A DNA stretch of 64,000 nucleotides from an uncultured Pseudodesulfovibrio sp. (GTDB lineage Bacteria; Desulfobacterota; Desulfovibrionia; Desulfovibrionales; Desulfovibrionaceae). The notes under the pieces are model-generated. The model was not told where the DNA came from and searched no databases. It saw only the letters and a program-made list of their open reading frames with translations. Positions within the stretch are counted from its first letter, which is position 1. Every line of letters begins with the position of its first letter. Positions 44,188 through 52,791 of the stretch are shown one piece after another. The position numbers were made by a program, and so were the translations under genes. The stretch covers positions 248,001 through 312,000 of the forward strand of contig NZ_OY776488.1 of the NCBI RefSeq assembly GCF_963675635.1, given 5' to 3'.

Positions 44188-44694
44188 TTATGCTTTCGGT
44201 TCAAAACTGGTTGTGATGACACAGTGATCATCGCCCCGGATAAGGCTTTTCTTTATGGAGTGGACCGGGTTGAGCCTGAGTGCCTTCATGGCTCCTGTGC
44301 GAATAGCCTGACAGCCGCAAGCATAATTATCGGTCATCTTTGCGTTGGTTAAAGAGTCGTATGCGTGGCAATGACACCCGGTCCAGGTGGCGGTATTCCC
44401 CTCGAATGTGATCGTGTCGTTCACATACAGGTCGTCAAAGAAGCAGTCGGTCCAGAGACGCTTGAAAACATCCATTAATTCCTGAATATTCGTGGGGCGA
44501 GTGATGGCTTTTGAGCGCAACAGCATGAGCGTATATTTGCGAAAAAACCGTTCGTTGGCTTCCAGGTTCAATTGATTTGCGCGTTCTTCGCCCAATTCCC
44601 TGATCATAGTCGCATGCCAGTATGAGTCGTGTAGCCACCAGAGTTGTTTGGTGGTGTTGAGTTCTTCCTTGAGTGCGTGAATTCTGGATTTCAT
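44188..44694 (-). CDS. DUF6125-like protein
   Basis: A 168-residue cytoplasmic protein. Its start (HALKEELNTTKQLWWLHDSYWH) and the end with several cysteines and histidines (GCHCHAY, ACGCQAIRTGAM, RGDDHC) resemble the DUF6125 family, whose relatives include L-2-amino-thiazoline-4-carboxylate hydrolase-like folds. ATG 44694 with GGAGGGAG upstream is chosen; an upstream frame would add 21 residues. It ends 6 bases from the convergent VOC gene. Function is unknown; metal binding is suggested by the Cys/His pattern. Confidence 0.68.
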   Translation of the reverse strand: MKSRIHALKEELNTTKQLWWLHDSYWHATMIRELGEERANQLNLEANERFFRKYTLMLLRSKAITRPTNIQELMDVFKRLWTDCFFDDLYVNDTITFEGNTATWTGCHCHAYDSLTNAKMTDNYACGCQAIRTGAMKALRLNPVHSIKKSLIRGDDHCVITTSFEPKA

Positions 44695-44772
44695 GGTCTC
44701 CCTCCAATGATGAGTTGGGGGACCATATCGTGAGATTGTTGAATGTGCAACAGTCATCTTTTAAGGCAAAAA

Positions 44773-45561
44773 TTATGAGACGAAGGCTTTGCGGATGGTT
44801 CTGAAAAGGGTCGGTTTGCGGTCATACTGGTGGACAATGTGGGCCGGACTTCCGGCATCGTTCAGGACGTTCCCCATCGTATCTGTTGCCGGTTCCCCTT
44901 GTGTTTGACCAAGTGTGAGAATGGGGCCGGTGTTGTCGAACAGCGTCAGGCTATCTATCCGGCCAGTGTGGACGAGCATGTTGTGGATGGCCTGATCATA
45001 CCCAGCCATGCGTTCGGCTTTTGGGGGCGGTGTAAGAAGCCTCGTCATGTCGCGAAGGTAATCGACCATTGCACTGTGGTCGCCGATCGTTGTCCCAGAG
45101 CAGGCTACGGGCTTGTCCTTGAGCTCTCCGAGCATCTCAGTGCCGAGATGTTCACGGACCCAGTGTCTATTGTATGGGCATCCGCCGATGGTCGCGCTTC
45201 GATCTTCCAGCGTACAGTTGAGCCCTCGGGGCCATGGGAAGGAAAACGGATTGCGTTGGAAAATTACGTCTCGGACGTCAGTGATAAGGATTTTGTCGTA
45301 TTTTTTTGACGACTCCAGATAGCGCAGATAGGCAAAATAGCGCAGTCCGTTGTACGGAACGTTTTTCTGTTCAGCAGTTCGTTGGATCGGGACTGTGGCT
45401 ACAGGATGCGTTGTGATTCGGTCCAGATCGCGAGTGGTATCGGATACGAACAGGATGAGGTCGCCGCAATAGCCCGTGTTGTCCAGTGATGCAAGGAAAG
45501 GCCGCACATCACCGTAATGGTAACCTGCGGCCAATCCGAGAATAAGTGTGTTTTTCGGCAC
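44773..45561 (-). CDS. Glycosyltransferase-like protein
   Basis: A 262-residue soluble protein. The N-terminus (NTLILGLAAGYHYGDVRPFLASL) and ILITDVRDVIFQRNPF, with a DxxD-type acidic motif, resemble GT-A-fold glycosyltransferases that act on polysaccharide or protein substrates. Later residues (AGYDQAIHNMLVH) fit the acceptor side. There is no membrane anchor. It follows the DEAD-box helicase by 3 bases on the minus strand, so co-expression is likely but the functional link is not clear. Confidence 0.65.
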   Translation of the reverse strand: MPKNTLILGLAAGYHYGDVRPFLASLDNTGYCGDLILFVSDTTRDLDRITTHPVATVPIQRTAEQKNVPYNGLRYFAYLRYLESSKKYDKILITDVRDVIFQRNPFSFPWPRGLNCTLEDRSATIGGCPYNRHWVREHLGTEMLGELKDKPVACSGTTIGDHSAMVDYLRDMTRLLTPPPKAERMAGYDQAIHNMLVHTGRIDSLTLFDNTGPILTLGQTQGEPATDTMGNVLNDAGSPAHIVHQYDRKPTLFRTIRKAFVS

Positions 45562-45564
45562 GGC

Positions 45565-47316
45565 TTAACTGCTGGAAGGTTTCTTCCTGCGACGCCGACG
45601 CCGTCTAGGCTTTGGTCTGGCTGTAGAAGAAGTATCGTTTTCAGACGCTTGCGGTTCCCGGGGAGCGGCCTCGCGTTTGGGTTCGCTGACGGGTGTTTCC
45701 TTGACCGGCTGTGTTGATTGCTTGGGCTTGGGTGCGCTTTTTGGTGCGGCGGTCTCTCGCTGAGTGGGTTTAGTATCGCGTTTGGGTGCGGCGGTCTCTC
45801 GCTGAGCGGGTTTGGTATCGCGTTTGGGTTCGGACCGTTCACGCGGAGCAGGCCTTTCTTCCCGCTTTTGCGGCTTTCTTGGGGGATTGCTCTGTTTGGG
45901 GCGTGCGTTTCCAGACGGTTCCCTGGCAACAGTCGGCTCTGCGGGCTTGCCATGCAAGGTGGGCTGATAGAGCTCATCAAGCAACATGGCGAGCAGGGCC
46001 AGGGTTTCTTCGCTTTCCCCGTATTTTTTTGCCAAAGGCAGGAAGCGGGAGACACGTTCCGTCTGGATATTGGTCAGTTTACGGAAACGCTTTTCAAGGA
46101 TGGCGGTGAGCCTTTCCTCGATGATGGCCGTCACATCTTCTTCTGTGGGATCCTTGATTTCCTCAAAGGTAATCTTGAATCGGGTGGCGATGCGTTCCAG
46201 TTCCATCTTCTGGATGACGTCAACCAGGGTGATGGCGGTGCCTGTTGCTCCGGCACGTCCAGTCCGACCAGCGCGGTGCACATACGATTCCGGGTCTTCC
46301 GGCGGTTCCATCATGAAAACATGAGAAAGCTCCGGGATATCGATGCCGCGCGCGGCTACGTCCGTGGCGACGAGAAAACGCAGTTTGCCTTCCTTGATCT
46401 GGGCCATGAGCCGTTCGCGTTTGTTCTGCGTCAGATCCGAAGTCAACCCTTCGGCGTCAAAACCGAACTGGGACAGCAGGGCTGCGGTGAACTCCACATT
46501 ACGCTTGGTGTTGGCAAAGATGATCGCTGAAGAAGGATTTTCCAACTCGATGAGTTTGATGAGCTTGCGTTCCTTACCCATGGCTTGCACTTCCACAAAC
46601 TGATGGGAGATAGCCGAAACATTGGTTTCGTCAGAGGAAAGGCTCAAAAATTCGGGATTGACCATGAATTCTTCGGCCAGTCGTAAAACAGATGGTGGGA
46701 AGGTGGCAGAAAACATGAAGGAGCCGACCAGGGTGCGCGGCAGATACCGCTTCACTTCCACCATATCCGGGTAGAAACCGACCGACAACATGCGATCCGC
46801 TTCGTCGAAAATAAGCACCTTGAGGTCATCAAGAATGAGGTTGCGGCGCATGAGGTGGTCAAGAATACGACCGGGTGTGCCAACCACGAGATGAGCACCA
46901 TCACGGAAAGCGTCGAGCTGTTCCTTGTAGCCTACACCGCCGTAAACGGACACGACTTTGATGCCGTTTTCACCGGCCAGCATGCTCGCTTCCTGTGCGA
47001 CCTGTTTAGCGAGTTCGCGGGTCGGAACCATGACCATTGCCTGACATTTCGGGCTGGCAGGATCAAGTTTTTCGATAAGCGGCAGCACGAATGCGCCGGT
47101 CTTGCCGGAACCTGTCCGGGCCTGGACCATGACATCCTGACCACTCAGTAGATAGGGGAGTGCTCTTTGCTGTACCGGCATGAGTCGGTCCCATCCGGCA
47201 CGGTTGCATGCTTCTGCCATTTTTTCAGGCAGTTCTTCAAAAGTTATTCCCGGGGTAGCTGTTTCGTCTATCCCGTCGTCATTCCCGTTGTCGGGATTCA
47301 GATTTTCATTTTCCAT
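45565..47316 (-). CDS. DEAD-box RNA helicase with low-complexity basic tail
   Basis: A 583-residue DEAD-box helicase: Q-motif region (PVQQRALPYL), Walker A ARTGSGKTGA, PTRELA, TPGRI, DEAD, SAT (FSATFP), then ATDVAARGIDIPEL and HRAGRTGRAG in domain 2. Residues ~450-583 form a Lys/Arg/Pro/Glu-rich tail with a 14-residue tandem repeat and a final run of seven arginines, typical of RNA-binding extensions. The protein should remodel RNA in ribosome assembly or cold adaptation. The tail is variable in this family, so it is a likely site of strain difference. Confidence 0.93.
   Translation of the reverse strand: MENENLNPDNGNDDGIDETATPGITFEELPEKMAEACNRAGWDRLMPVQQRALPYLLSGQDVMVQARTGSGKTGAFVLPLIEKLDPASPKCQAMVMVPTRELAKQVAQEASMLAGENGIKVVSVYGGVGYKEQLDAFRDGAHLVVGTPGRILDHLMRRNLILDDLKVLIFDEADRMLSVGFYPDMVEVKRYLPRTLVGSFMFSATFPPSVLRLAEEFMVNPEFLSLSSDETNVSAISHQFVEVQAMGKERKLIKLIELENPSSAIIFANTKRNVEFTAALLSQFGFDAEGLTSDLTQNKRERLMAQIKEGKLRFLVATDVAARGIDIPELSHVFMMEPPEDPESYVHRAGRTGRAGATGTAITLVDVIQKMELERIATRFKITFEEIKDPTEEDVTAIIEERLTAILEKRFRKLTNIQTERVSRFLPLAKKYGESEETLALLAMLLDELYQPTLHGKPAEPTVAREPSGNARPKQSNPPRKPQKREERPAPRERSEPKRDTKPAQRETAAPKRDTKPTQRETAAPKSAPKPKQSTQPVKETPVSEPKREAAPREPQASENDTSSTARPKPRRRRRRRKKPSSS
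45743..45826 (-). repeat. Two tandem 42-bp repeats in the helicase tail
   Basis: Copies at 45743-45784 and 45785-45826 differ at two positions and encode KRDTKP-A/T-QRETAAP twice, in frame. Recent tandem duplication or replication slippage explains them. Confidence 0.85.
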
Positions 47317-47457
47317 AAGTACCTACAATGTATGATGTGAACTCCGGTCAAGTTAGTCGTATAAATAGGACTGGAGTGATAAATTCGTTGAAAGCTCGCG
47401 CACAGTATACCTTAATCCATTATTTGTACAATAACGGTAAAACACTCTTCCCGAAAG

Positions 47458-47475
47458 CACCTTTTACAAAAGGTG
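47458..47475. repeat. Short inverted repeat between helicase and NAD kinase genes
   Basis: CACCTTTT-AC-AAAAGGTG is an 8-bp inverted repeat with a 2-base centre, in the ~200-bp spacer. It may be an operator of the helicase or a weak processing hairpin; there is no T-run. Confidence 0.4.
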
Positions 47476-47514
47476 TCTTCAGAATGGGTACTGGGTCGTT
47501 TTCGGCGATCAAGG

Positions 47515-48291
47515 TCAATGGACAAACTGCTCGTTAAAAATGCGTTCTTCGAGCGAGTGATTCGGGTCGAAGAGAATGCAGGCCGGGCGCGAATGGTCTT
47601 CTCTGATGGTGACATGCGCCACATTGCGCACTTCGAAGGAGTCTGCTGACGCGCCGACAGGACGACGCTTGGCATCCAGTATTTCGAATTCGACAGTCGC
47701 CGAGTGCGGGAGGAGTGCGCCGTTCCAACGGCGTGGGCGAAATGGACTAACCGGGGTCAGGGCGAGAACATTAGAGCCCAGAGGGATGATCGGTCCGCGT
47801 GCGGACAGGTTGTACGCCGTGGAGCCTGCCGGTGTGGCGACCATGATGCCGTCACAGATGAGGTTGTCCAGGCGCTCCCTGCCATTGATGGACACCCTGA
47901 TTCTGGCGGATTGCTGAGAGTATCGAAGCAGAGCCACCTCGTTGAAAGCCAGGGCTGACACCTGCTGACCCTCCACTGTAAAGGCGGTCATGATCAGTGG
48001 GTTGAGGGCATGTACTTGCGCCGAGTTGAGTCGCTCCAGCAGATTGTCGGGGTTGAATTGATTGAGAAGAAATCCGATGGTACCCCGGTTCATGCCATAG
48101 ATGGGGAGACCGGAGTCGATATTGTCATGGATGGTCTGGAGCATGAAGCCGTCACCGCCCAGAGCAACCAGCACATCGGCATCGGCGATGTCGGCAAGCG
48201 GATAGCGTTCAGCAAGGACGGCAAGTCCTTCCTGAGCCTTGGGGGTATCCGATGCCACACAGGCGATTTTTCTGATCTCTTTTTTGGTCAT
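47515..48291 (-). CDS. NAD kinase
   Basis: A 258-residue ATP-NAD kinase that makes NADP: GGDGFML near residues 44-50, NRGTIGFL, AFNEVALLR, and TPAGSTAYNLSARGPI in the substrate loop. It follows citrate synthase by 6 bases on the minus strand, so they are co-transcribed. Confidence 0.93.
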   Translation of the reverse strand: MTKKEIRKIACVASDTPKAQEGLAVLAERYPLADIADADVLVALGGDGFMLQTIHDNIDSGLPIYGMNRGTIGFLLNQFNPDNLLERLNSAQVHALNPLIMTAFTVEGQQVSALAFNEVALLRYSQQSARIRVSINGRERLDNLICDGIMVATPAGSTAYNLSARGPIIPLGSNVLALTPVSPFRPRRWNGALLPHSATVEFEILDAKRRPVGASADSFEVRNVAHVTIREDHSRPACILFDPNHSLEERIFNEQFVH

Positions 48292-48297
48292 GACAGC

Positions 48298-49605
48298 CTA
48301 CAGTCGTGAGTCCAGCGGGATGTATTGTCTCGGAGCAAGGCCTGTATAAATCTGGCGCGGGCGATGTATTTTGGTAACACCATCAGTGTTTGCCTCGTTC
48401 CAATGGGCGATCCAGCCGGGCATGCGACCAATGGCGAACATGACAGGGAACATGTTCACCGGGATGCCGAGTGCGCGCAGGATGATGCCGGAATAAAAGT
48501 CAACATTGGGATAGAGTTTACGCTCGGTGAAGTATTCATCGTTCAATGCAGTTTCTGCCAGTTCGAGCGCAATGTCGAGCAAAGGATCGCTGTATCCTGT
48601 GGATTCGAGCATGCTGTGAGCCGCGTCTCGCAGTATCTTTGCCCGAGGGTCAAAGGATTTATATATGCGGTGACCGAAGCCCATGAGGCGGAATTCCTTT
48701 TTCTTGACCCGTTCAATGCACTGTTGGACGGAAAGGTCGCCGTCCTTGATCTGTTCAAGCATGGCAATGACGCCTGCGTTGGCTCCGCCGTGCAGACGCC
48801 CCCACAATGCGCAGATGCCTGCCGAAACAGACGCGAACATGTTGGCTTCGGTGGATTGCACCATGCGGACTGTGGAACAGGAACAGTTCTGTTCATGGTC
48901 TGCATGAAGCAGGAAAAAGAGGGACAGTGCCCGTACCTGGGCATCGGTCGGTTCAAACGGTCGGTGCGGAATGGAGTGCATCATGTGCAGGAAATTCCGG
49001 CAGTAGGTCAGTTTTGGGTCCGGGTACATGAACGGGAGCCCCTGCGCCTTGCGAAAGGACCAGGCCGCGATGGTGCGTACCTTGGAAATGATTTTGGCTG
49101 CGGCCCGGAGGAATTCATCTTCCGTGTTGATTTCAAGGAGGTCGGGATGATAGCAGCCGAGCGCGTTAATGACTGCGGATAGGATAGCCATGGGATGCCC
49201 ATTGGAAGGAAATCCTTCAAAATGGTGACGCAGGTCTTCATGCAGCAGTTCCTGCTCGTCGAGCAGTTCACGAAATTCCTGGCGCTGGGCACGGGTTGGC
49301 AACTCGCCGAAGATCAGCAGATAGGCCGTTTCAATGAAGGTGCCCTGGGACGCCAGTTCTTCGATCGGATAGCCACGGTATCGGAGAATCCCTTTTTCTC
49401 CATCAACGAAGGTGATGTTGCTGGAGCAAGAACCTGTGTTGGCGTAGCCTGGATCATAGGTAATGAAGCCGGTCTTGTTGCGGAGACTGGTGATGTCGAT
49501 TGCGTGCTCGTTTTCCGTACCCACGATGATGGGTAGCTCATAGGTTGCGTCACCTATGGTCAGCGTGGCCTTTTGTGCATCTGTCATTATGTTCTCTTTT
49601 GCCAT
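48298..49605 (-). CDS. gltA: Citrate synthase (Si-type)
   Basis: A 435-residue hexameric-type citrate synthase: GILRYRGYPIEELA, HHFEGFPSNGHPMA, the catalytic LFFLLHADHEQNCS (His), LHGGANAGV (His) and FRLMGFGHRIYKSFDPRA (His/Asp region). It condenses acetyl-CoA with oxaloacetate. ATG 49605 has AAGGA 7 bases upstream; a longer frame lacks a site. Confidence 0.95.
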   Translation of the reverse strand: MAKENIMTDAQKATLTIGDATYELPIIVGTENEHAIDITSLRNKTGFITYDPGYANTGSCSSNITFVDGEKGILRYRGYPIEELASQGTFIETAYLLIFGELPTRAQRQEFRELLDEQELLHEDLRHHFEGFPSNGHPMAILSAVINALGCYHPDLLEINTEDEFLRAAAKIISKVRTIAAWSFRKAQGLPFMYPDPKLTYCRNFLHMMHSIPHRPFEPTDAQVRALSLFFLLHADHEQNCSCSTVRMVQSTEANMFASVSAGICALWGRLHGGANAGVIAMLEQIKDGDLSVQQCIERVKKKEFRLMGFGHRIYKSFDPRAKILRDAAHSMLESTGYSDPLLDIALELAETALNDEYFTERKLYPNVDFYSGIILRALGIPVNMFPVMFAIGRMPGWIAHWNEANTDGVTKIHRPRQIYTGLAPRQYIPLDSRL

Positions 49606-49914
49606 GTCATTTCCTTGTCGTTTGCCGTCGACCAAGTGGCTCCGATGCCGTCGGAGGCAGAATGATATTCGTTTGCTGGACTGGGCCAGGCGGCCGATGA
49701 TCTACGGCCGATCGTTGCGGTCGATACGCTATCTTGAATTGTAGACTCGTTTGTTATCACGATGTTATTACAACAATGATGGGATTTATGTCAATTGTTG
49801 AGAATATGTCGTGTTTAAAAAGATGTTTTATTTTAATGCGTTATCCAAGCTTGTTGTCAATATTTTCTTCGTCCACAGCCAAAATAAAGAAAATCTCGGT
49901 TAAATGTGTTCATC
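49606..49914. other. Divergent intergenic region upstream of gltA
   Basis: It holds the promoter(s) for the minus-strand gltA operon and is AT-rich toward 49800-49900. A repeated CGGCCGAT (49691-49698 and 49705-49712) is present near the gltA side. No RNA gene or convincing open frame is seen. Confidence 0.4.
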
Positions 49915-49946
49915 TTGACAATGCAGAATATACCCCTATAGGGTAT
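49915..49946 (+). promoter_or_regulatory. Promoter with CsoR/CstR-like operator for the ferredoxin/cytochrome pair
   Basis: TTGACA (49915-49920) and TATAGG (49937-49942) are spaced 16 bp. Over the -10 lies ATACCC-CTATA-GGGTAT (49930-49946), an inverted repeat like the sites bound by CsoR/CstR-family (DUF156) copper- or persulfide-sensing repressors. No such repressor gene is in the window. Confidence 0.65.
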
Positions 49947-50010
49947 GCTGTGTGCTGCACCGAAATCGAATTCGAGCAGCCAGAGCGATCAAAATGAGGT
50001 GTTTACTACT

Positions 50011-51021
50011 ATGGGTAAAATGGAAAAAAAATCTCCAGGCGTCAGTCGTCGCGGGTTCTTGAAAGCCCTTGGTGCGGGCGGGGCAGGAATGCTCATCCCA
50101 TCTGGAGTTGTGGCGTCAGAGCAGCGTGTTCCCAAACCATCAGATGGAGAATTGGCTACGTTGCTTGATTTGTCCAAATGCATCGGGTGTGGTGAGTGTG
50201 TTTCTGCCTGCCGCGAATCCAACGGTGCCAAGTTCCCCGAACCCATCAAGCCTTTTCCCCGGATCGAACCGTCCAAGCGGGCCAAGCCTGAGGACTGGTC
50301 GGAAAAACGGGATGTGGATGATCGTCTTACCCCGTACAACTGGTTGTTTCTTCAGAATGCCACAGGTGAATACAAAGGCGAAGCATTCGATATCAACATA
50401 CCTCGCCGGTGCATGCATTGTCAGAACCCTCCATGCGCCAATCTGTGTCCGTTCGGCGCGGCCAACAAGGAACTCAACGGCATCACCAAAATCAGCGATC
50501 AGCTTTGCATGGGGGGGGCGAAATGTCGGACTGTCTGCCCATGGCATATTCCGCAGCGACAGTCAGGCGTGGGATTGTATCTGGACATCATGCCGAGATT
50601 CGCCGGTAACGGGGTGATGTACAAGTGTGATCGATGCTACCAGTTGCTCGATAAGGGTGAAATACCTGCCTGCATATCTGCCTGTCCGGAAGACGTGCAG
50701 ACCATCGGACCGCGCCGTGATATTATTGCCAAGGCCAAGAGACTGGCCAAGGAGATGAACGGTTTCATCTACGGTTTGAATGAAAATGGCGGAACCAATA
50801 CGCTGTATGTTTCTCCGGTTCCTTTCGAGTTACTCAACAAGGGCGTGGAAAAAGGCAAGGGCAAGCCGCATATGGCACAGGTTGAAGATGTCATGAAAGA
50901 CGAAACCAACCTCGCAACGGCCACACTGCTTGCCCCTATGGCTGGCATTGTCGCTGGATTCCTCGGCGTGGGAGCCAAACTCCTGAAACGCTCGAAAGAG
51001 GAGGGTGGCGATGAAAGTTAG
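50011..51021 (+). CDS. Tat-exported 4Fe-4S ferredoxin subunit (HybA/NrfC-like), membrane-anchored
   Basis: A 336-residue protein with a twin-arginine signal (SRRGFLKALG), ferredoxin motifs (CIGCGECVSAC; CMHCQNPPCANLCP; CMGGAKCRTVCP; CDRCYQLLDKGEIPAC...C) sufficient for about four [4Fe-4S] clusters, and a C-terminal membrane helix (ATATLLAPMAGIVAGFLGVG). This is the layout of HybA/PsrB/FdnH-type electron-transfer subunits. ATG 50011 lies about 60 bases downstream of the expected transcript start. It pairs with the cytochrome b gene that overlaps its end; no catalytic subunit is nearby. Confidence 0.92.
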   Translation: MGKMEKKSPGVSRRGFLKALGAGGAGMLIPSGVVASEQRVPKPSDGELATLLDLSKCIGCGECVSACRESNGAKFPEPIKPFPRIEPSKRAKPEDWSEKRDVDDRLTPYNWLFLQNATGEYKGEAFDINIPRRCMHCQNPPCANLCPFGAANKELNGITKISDQLCMGGAKCRTVCPWHIPQRQSGVGLYLDIMPRFAGNGVMYKCDRCYQLLDKGEIPACISACPEDVQTIGPRRDIIAKAKRLAKEMNGFIYGLNENGGTNTLYVSPVPFELLNKGVEKGKGKPHMAQVEDVMKDETNLATATLLAPMAGIVAGFLGVGAKLLKRSKEEGGDES

Positions 51022-51472
51022 ACCGTATTCCCCATGGATATCCCGGCTGTTCATCTTTGCCATGACCGGCCTGGCTTTTACTGGCGTGTTGCAAATGCCC
51101 TTGGCAAAAAGGTATTATCTGACCGATGTTCCGGGGATGGCCTGGACAGGTGATCTCTTCCTCGTGCACAAGCTGCATTACATGCTCGCAGCGTTGCTGT
51201 TATTTGTAGTTGCACTGGCGGTTATGAACTGGTTGCTTGAATGGAAAGACAAACTGATTTTAACCCGCCTGGGGTTGGTCAGGAATATCATTCTGAGTGG
51301 GCTGTTGGTGAGTGGCTTGTTGCGTGTTTATCGGAACATGCCTGGTATCACCCTTGATCCGCTCGCTATAGTTACTATCGAATGGGTGCATCTTGGTTTG
51401 GCCGTCGTTATGGGCGTCGTCGCCCTGGTAGCATTGCTCAAGAAAGATTCGGCTTATGCCGTATGGCGATAA
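51011..51472 (+). CDS. Cytochrome b-type membrane subunit
   Basis: A 153-residue membrane protein with four helices and His residues in VHKLHYM and EWVHLGL that could hold heme b, as in HybB-like or b561-type quinone-reactive subunits. A GAGGAGGG site supports ATG 51011, which overlaps the ferredoxin gene by 11 bases. With the ferredoxin it would pass electrons between quinone and a periplasmic partner encoded elsewhere. Confidence 0.82.
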   Translation: MKVRPYSPWISRLFIFAMTGLAFTGVLQMPLAKRYYLTDVPGMAWTGDLFLVHKLHYMLAALLLFVVALAVMNWLLEWKDKLILTRLGLVRNIILSGLLVSGLLRVYRNMPGITLDPLAIVTIEWVHLGLAVVMGVVALVALLKKDSAYAVWR

Positions 51473-51493
51473 TGTTCATTGGATTGAAGTGAA

Positions 51494-51520
51494 AGAGGAG
51501 GCTTCGGGGCCTCCTTTTTT
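51494..51520 (+). terminator. Terminator after the ferredoxin/cytochrome pair
   Basis: A 7-bp stem (51496-51502 with 51509-51515) with a 6-nt loop and a six-T run. Confidence 0.9.
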
Positions 51521-51567
51521 GTAGGTTCAGGCATGGTCGTGCTGCATGAACACGGTGGAGGATAGAT

Positions 51568-51903
51568 ATGGAAACCATAGACTGGAATGATTTTGAGAAG
51601 GTGGAGTTGCGCGTGGGTACCATCAACAGAGTGGAGGCATTTCCCGAAGCTCGAGTTCCGGCGTACAAGGTCTGGGTGGATTTTGGTGAAAAAATCGGCG
51701 TTCGCAAGTCGAGTGCGCAGATTACACAGCTTTATGAAATCGGAGAACTCGTGGGCAAGCAGGTAGTTGGTGTGGTCAATTTTCCGGTTAAGCAAATAGG
51801 CCCCATGAAATCCGAATGTCTGGTCACGGGCTTTTACCGTGAGGACGGTGTGGTGTTGGCTGTGCCTGACAAGAAAGTCCCCAACGGTTTGAAGTTGGGA
51901 TAA
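51568..51903 (+). CDS. csaA: CsaA-type tRNA-binding/chaperone-like protein
   Basis: A 111-residue protein consisting of one tRNA-binding OB domain ([50 protein letters not shown]). It matches CsaA in length and sequence. GGAGGATAG precedes the start. CsaA is described as an export-related chaperone in Bacillus; its role here is unknown. Confidence 0.92.
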   Translation: METIDWNDFEKVELRVGTINRVEAFPEARVPAYKVWVDFGEKIGVRKSSAQITQLYEIGELVGKQVVGVVNFPVKQIGPMKSECLVTGFYREDGVVLAVPDKKVPNGLKLG

Positions 51904-51926
51904 TTCTATTGTCCTTCATGGACTAC

Positions 51927-51970
51927 AAAGCCCTCAAGAACACTGTGTTCTTGAGGGCTTCATTTGTTTT
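51927..51970 (+). terminator. Terminator after csaA
   Basis: A 13-bp perfect stem (51928-51940 with 51948-51960), 7-nt loop, then a T-rich tract. Confidence 0.9.
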
Positions 51971-52064
51971 TCGTTGAAGGCGATGTGGAATTAAAAAAGT
52001 CTCGGTCTGGTGTCTACTGGACGAATTCTTTTGAGATACTCGTCTAGAGGTCTTCATGTCTGCT

Positions 52065-52676
52065 CTACTCCAAAATCATTTCATCAGCAGATTGTCTCCA
52101 TGCCTTGGGATGGATATCTGTGCCTGGGTTGAGATGGCCAACTGCTATGAGCATTGGAATCCAATAGTTGTCAGGAATGGCGAATTCCTTTCTGACGGCT
52201 TCATGATCGAATCCGTCCATGGGGTGGGTGTGCAGACCGTGATTGCTGGCCGTATACATGAGCGACATGGCAAACAGTCCGGCGTTTTTGTTGGCAAATG
52301 CCTGGCTGGCAGCTTCGCTGTTGCCGTAAAGCGCGCTCGTGGTGCTGATAAACCAGTCTCGTTGTTCCGGCTGCATGTTTTTGGCAAAGTGCTTTTCCAG
52401 AGTTTCGTTCCCTTCTTTCCAACCATCGCGGTCCGCAAGCACCATGATGACCACCGAAGCTTCGGTCACCTTTGGCTGATCAAAAGCTAATGCTCGCAGC
52501 GCAGCTTTTTGTTCAGGATCGCGGACTATCTTTACCTTCCATGGTTGCAGGTTGAAGCTTGATGGCGCCTTGACTGCTTCCTCAAGCAGGTCTTTGAGCA
52601 GGGCTTCGGAAACATTGCGCGTGGGGTCAAAGAAGTTGATGGCTCGTCTTTTGATAAGGATATCGCTGAAATCCAT
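52065..52676 (-). CDS. Nitroreductase-family protein
   Basis: A 203-residue flavin nitroreductase: RRAINFFDPTRNVSEALL at the start, APSSFNLQPWKVKIV for FMN binding, and LMYTASNHGLHTHPMDGFD plus GHLNPG in the second half. It uses NAD(P)H to reduce nitro or quinone compounds. ATG 52676 has GGGAGG about 9 bases upstream; an upstream frame is rejected. Confidence 0.92.
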   Translation of the reverse strand: MDFSDILIKRRAINFFDPTRNVSEALLKDLLEEAVKAPSSFNLQPWKVKIVRDPEQKAALRALAFDQPKVTEASVVIMVLADRDGWKEGNETLEKHFAKNMQPEQRDWFISTTSALYGNSEAASQAFANKNAGLFAMSLMYTASNHGLHTHPMDGFDHEAVRKEFAIPDNYWIPMLIAVGHLNPGTDIHPKAWRQSADEMILE

Positions 52677-52732
52677 AAGGGTAACCTCCCAGTGGCTGTT
52701 TGCTGCCTTTGTCCCATGATAACAATTCCCGG

Positions 52733-52766
52733 ACAAAAGAAAAGGCCGCTTTTTCAAACGGCCTTT
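52733..52766 (-). terminator. Terminator of the argC operon
   Basis: An 8-bp stem (52741-52748 with 52759-52766), 10-nt loop and, on the minus strand, a T-rich tail. It lies 25 bases after the argC stop. Confidence 0.88.
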
Positions 52767-52791
52767 ATAATCGTACAATTGAAGCTGAAGA

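Noticed and set aside
47328-47537. A 69-codon + strand frame upstream of the helicase gene
   Set aside because: No ribosome-binding site or family, and it overlaps the end of the NAD kinase gene.
49734-49997. An 87-codon + strand frame in the gltA/ferredoxin spacer
   Set aside because: It has no ribosome-binding site, runs through the promoter and operator, and its product resembles nothing.
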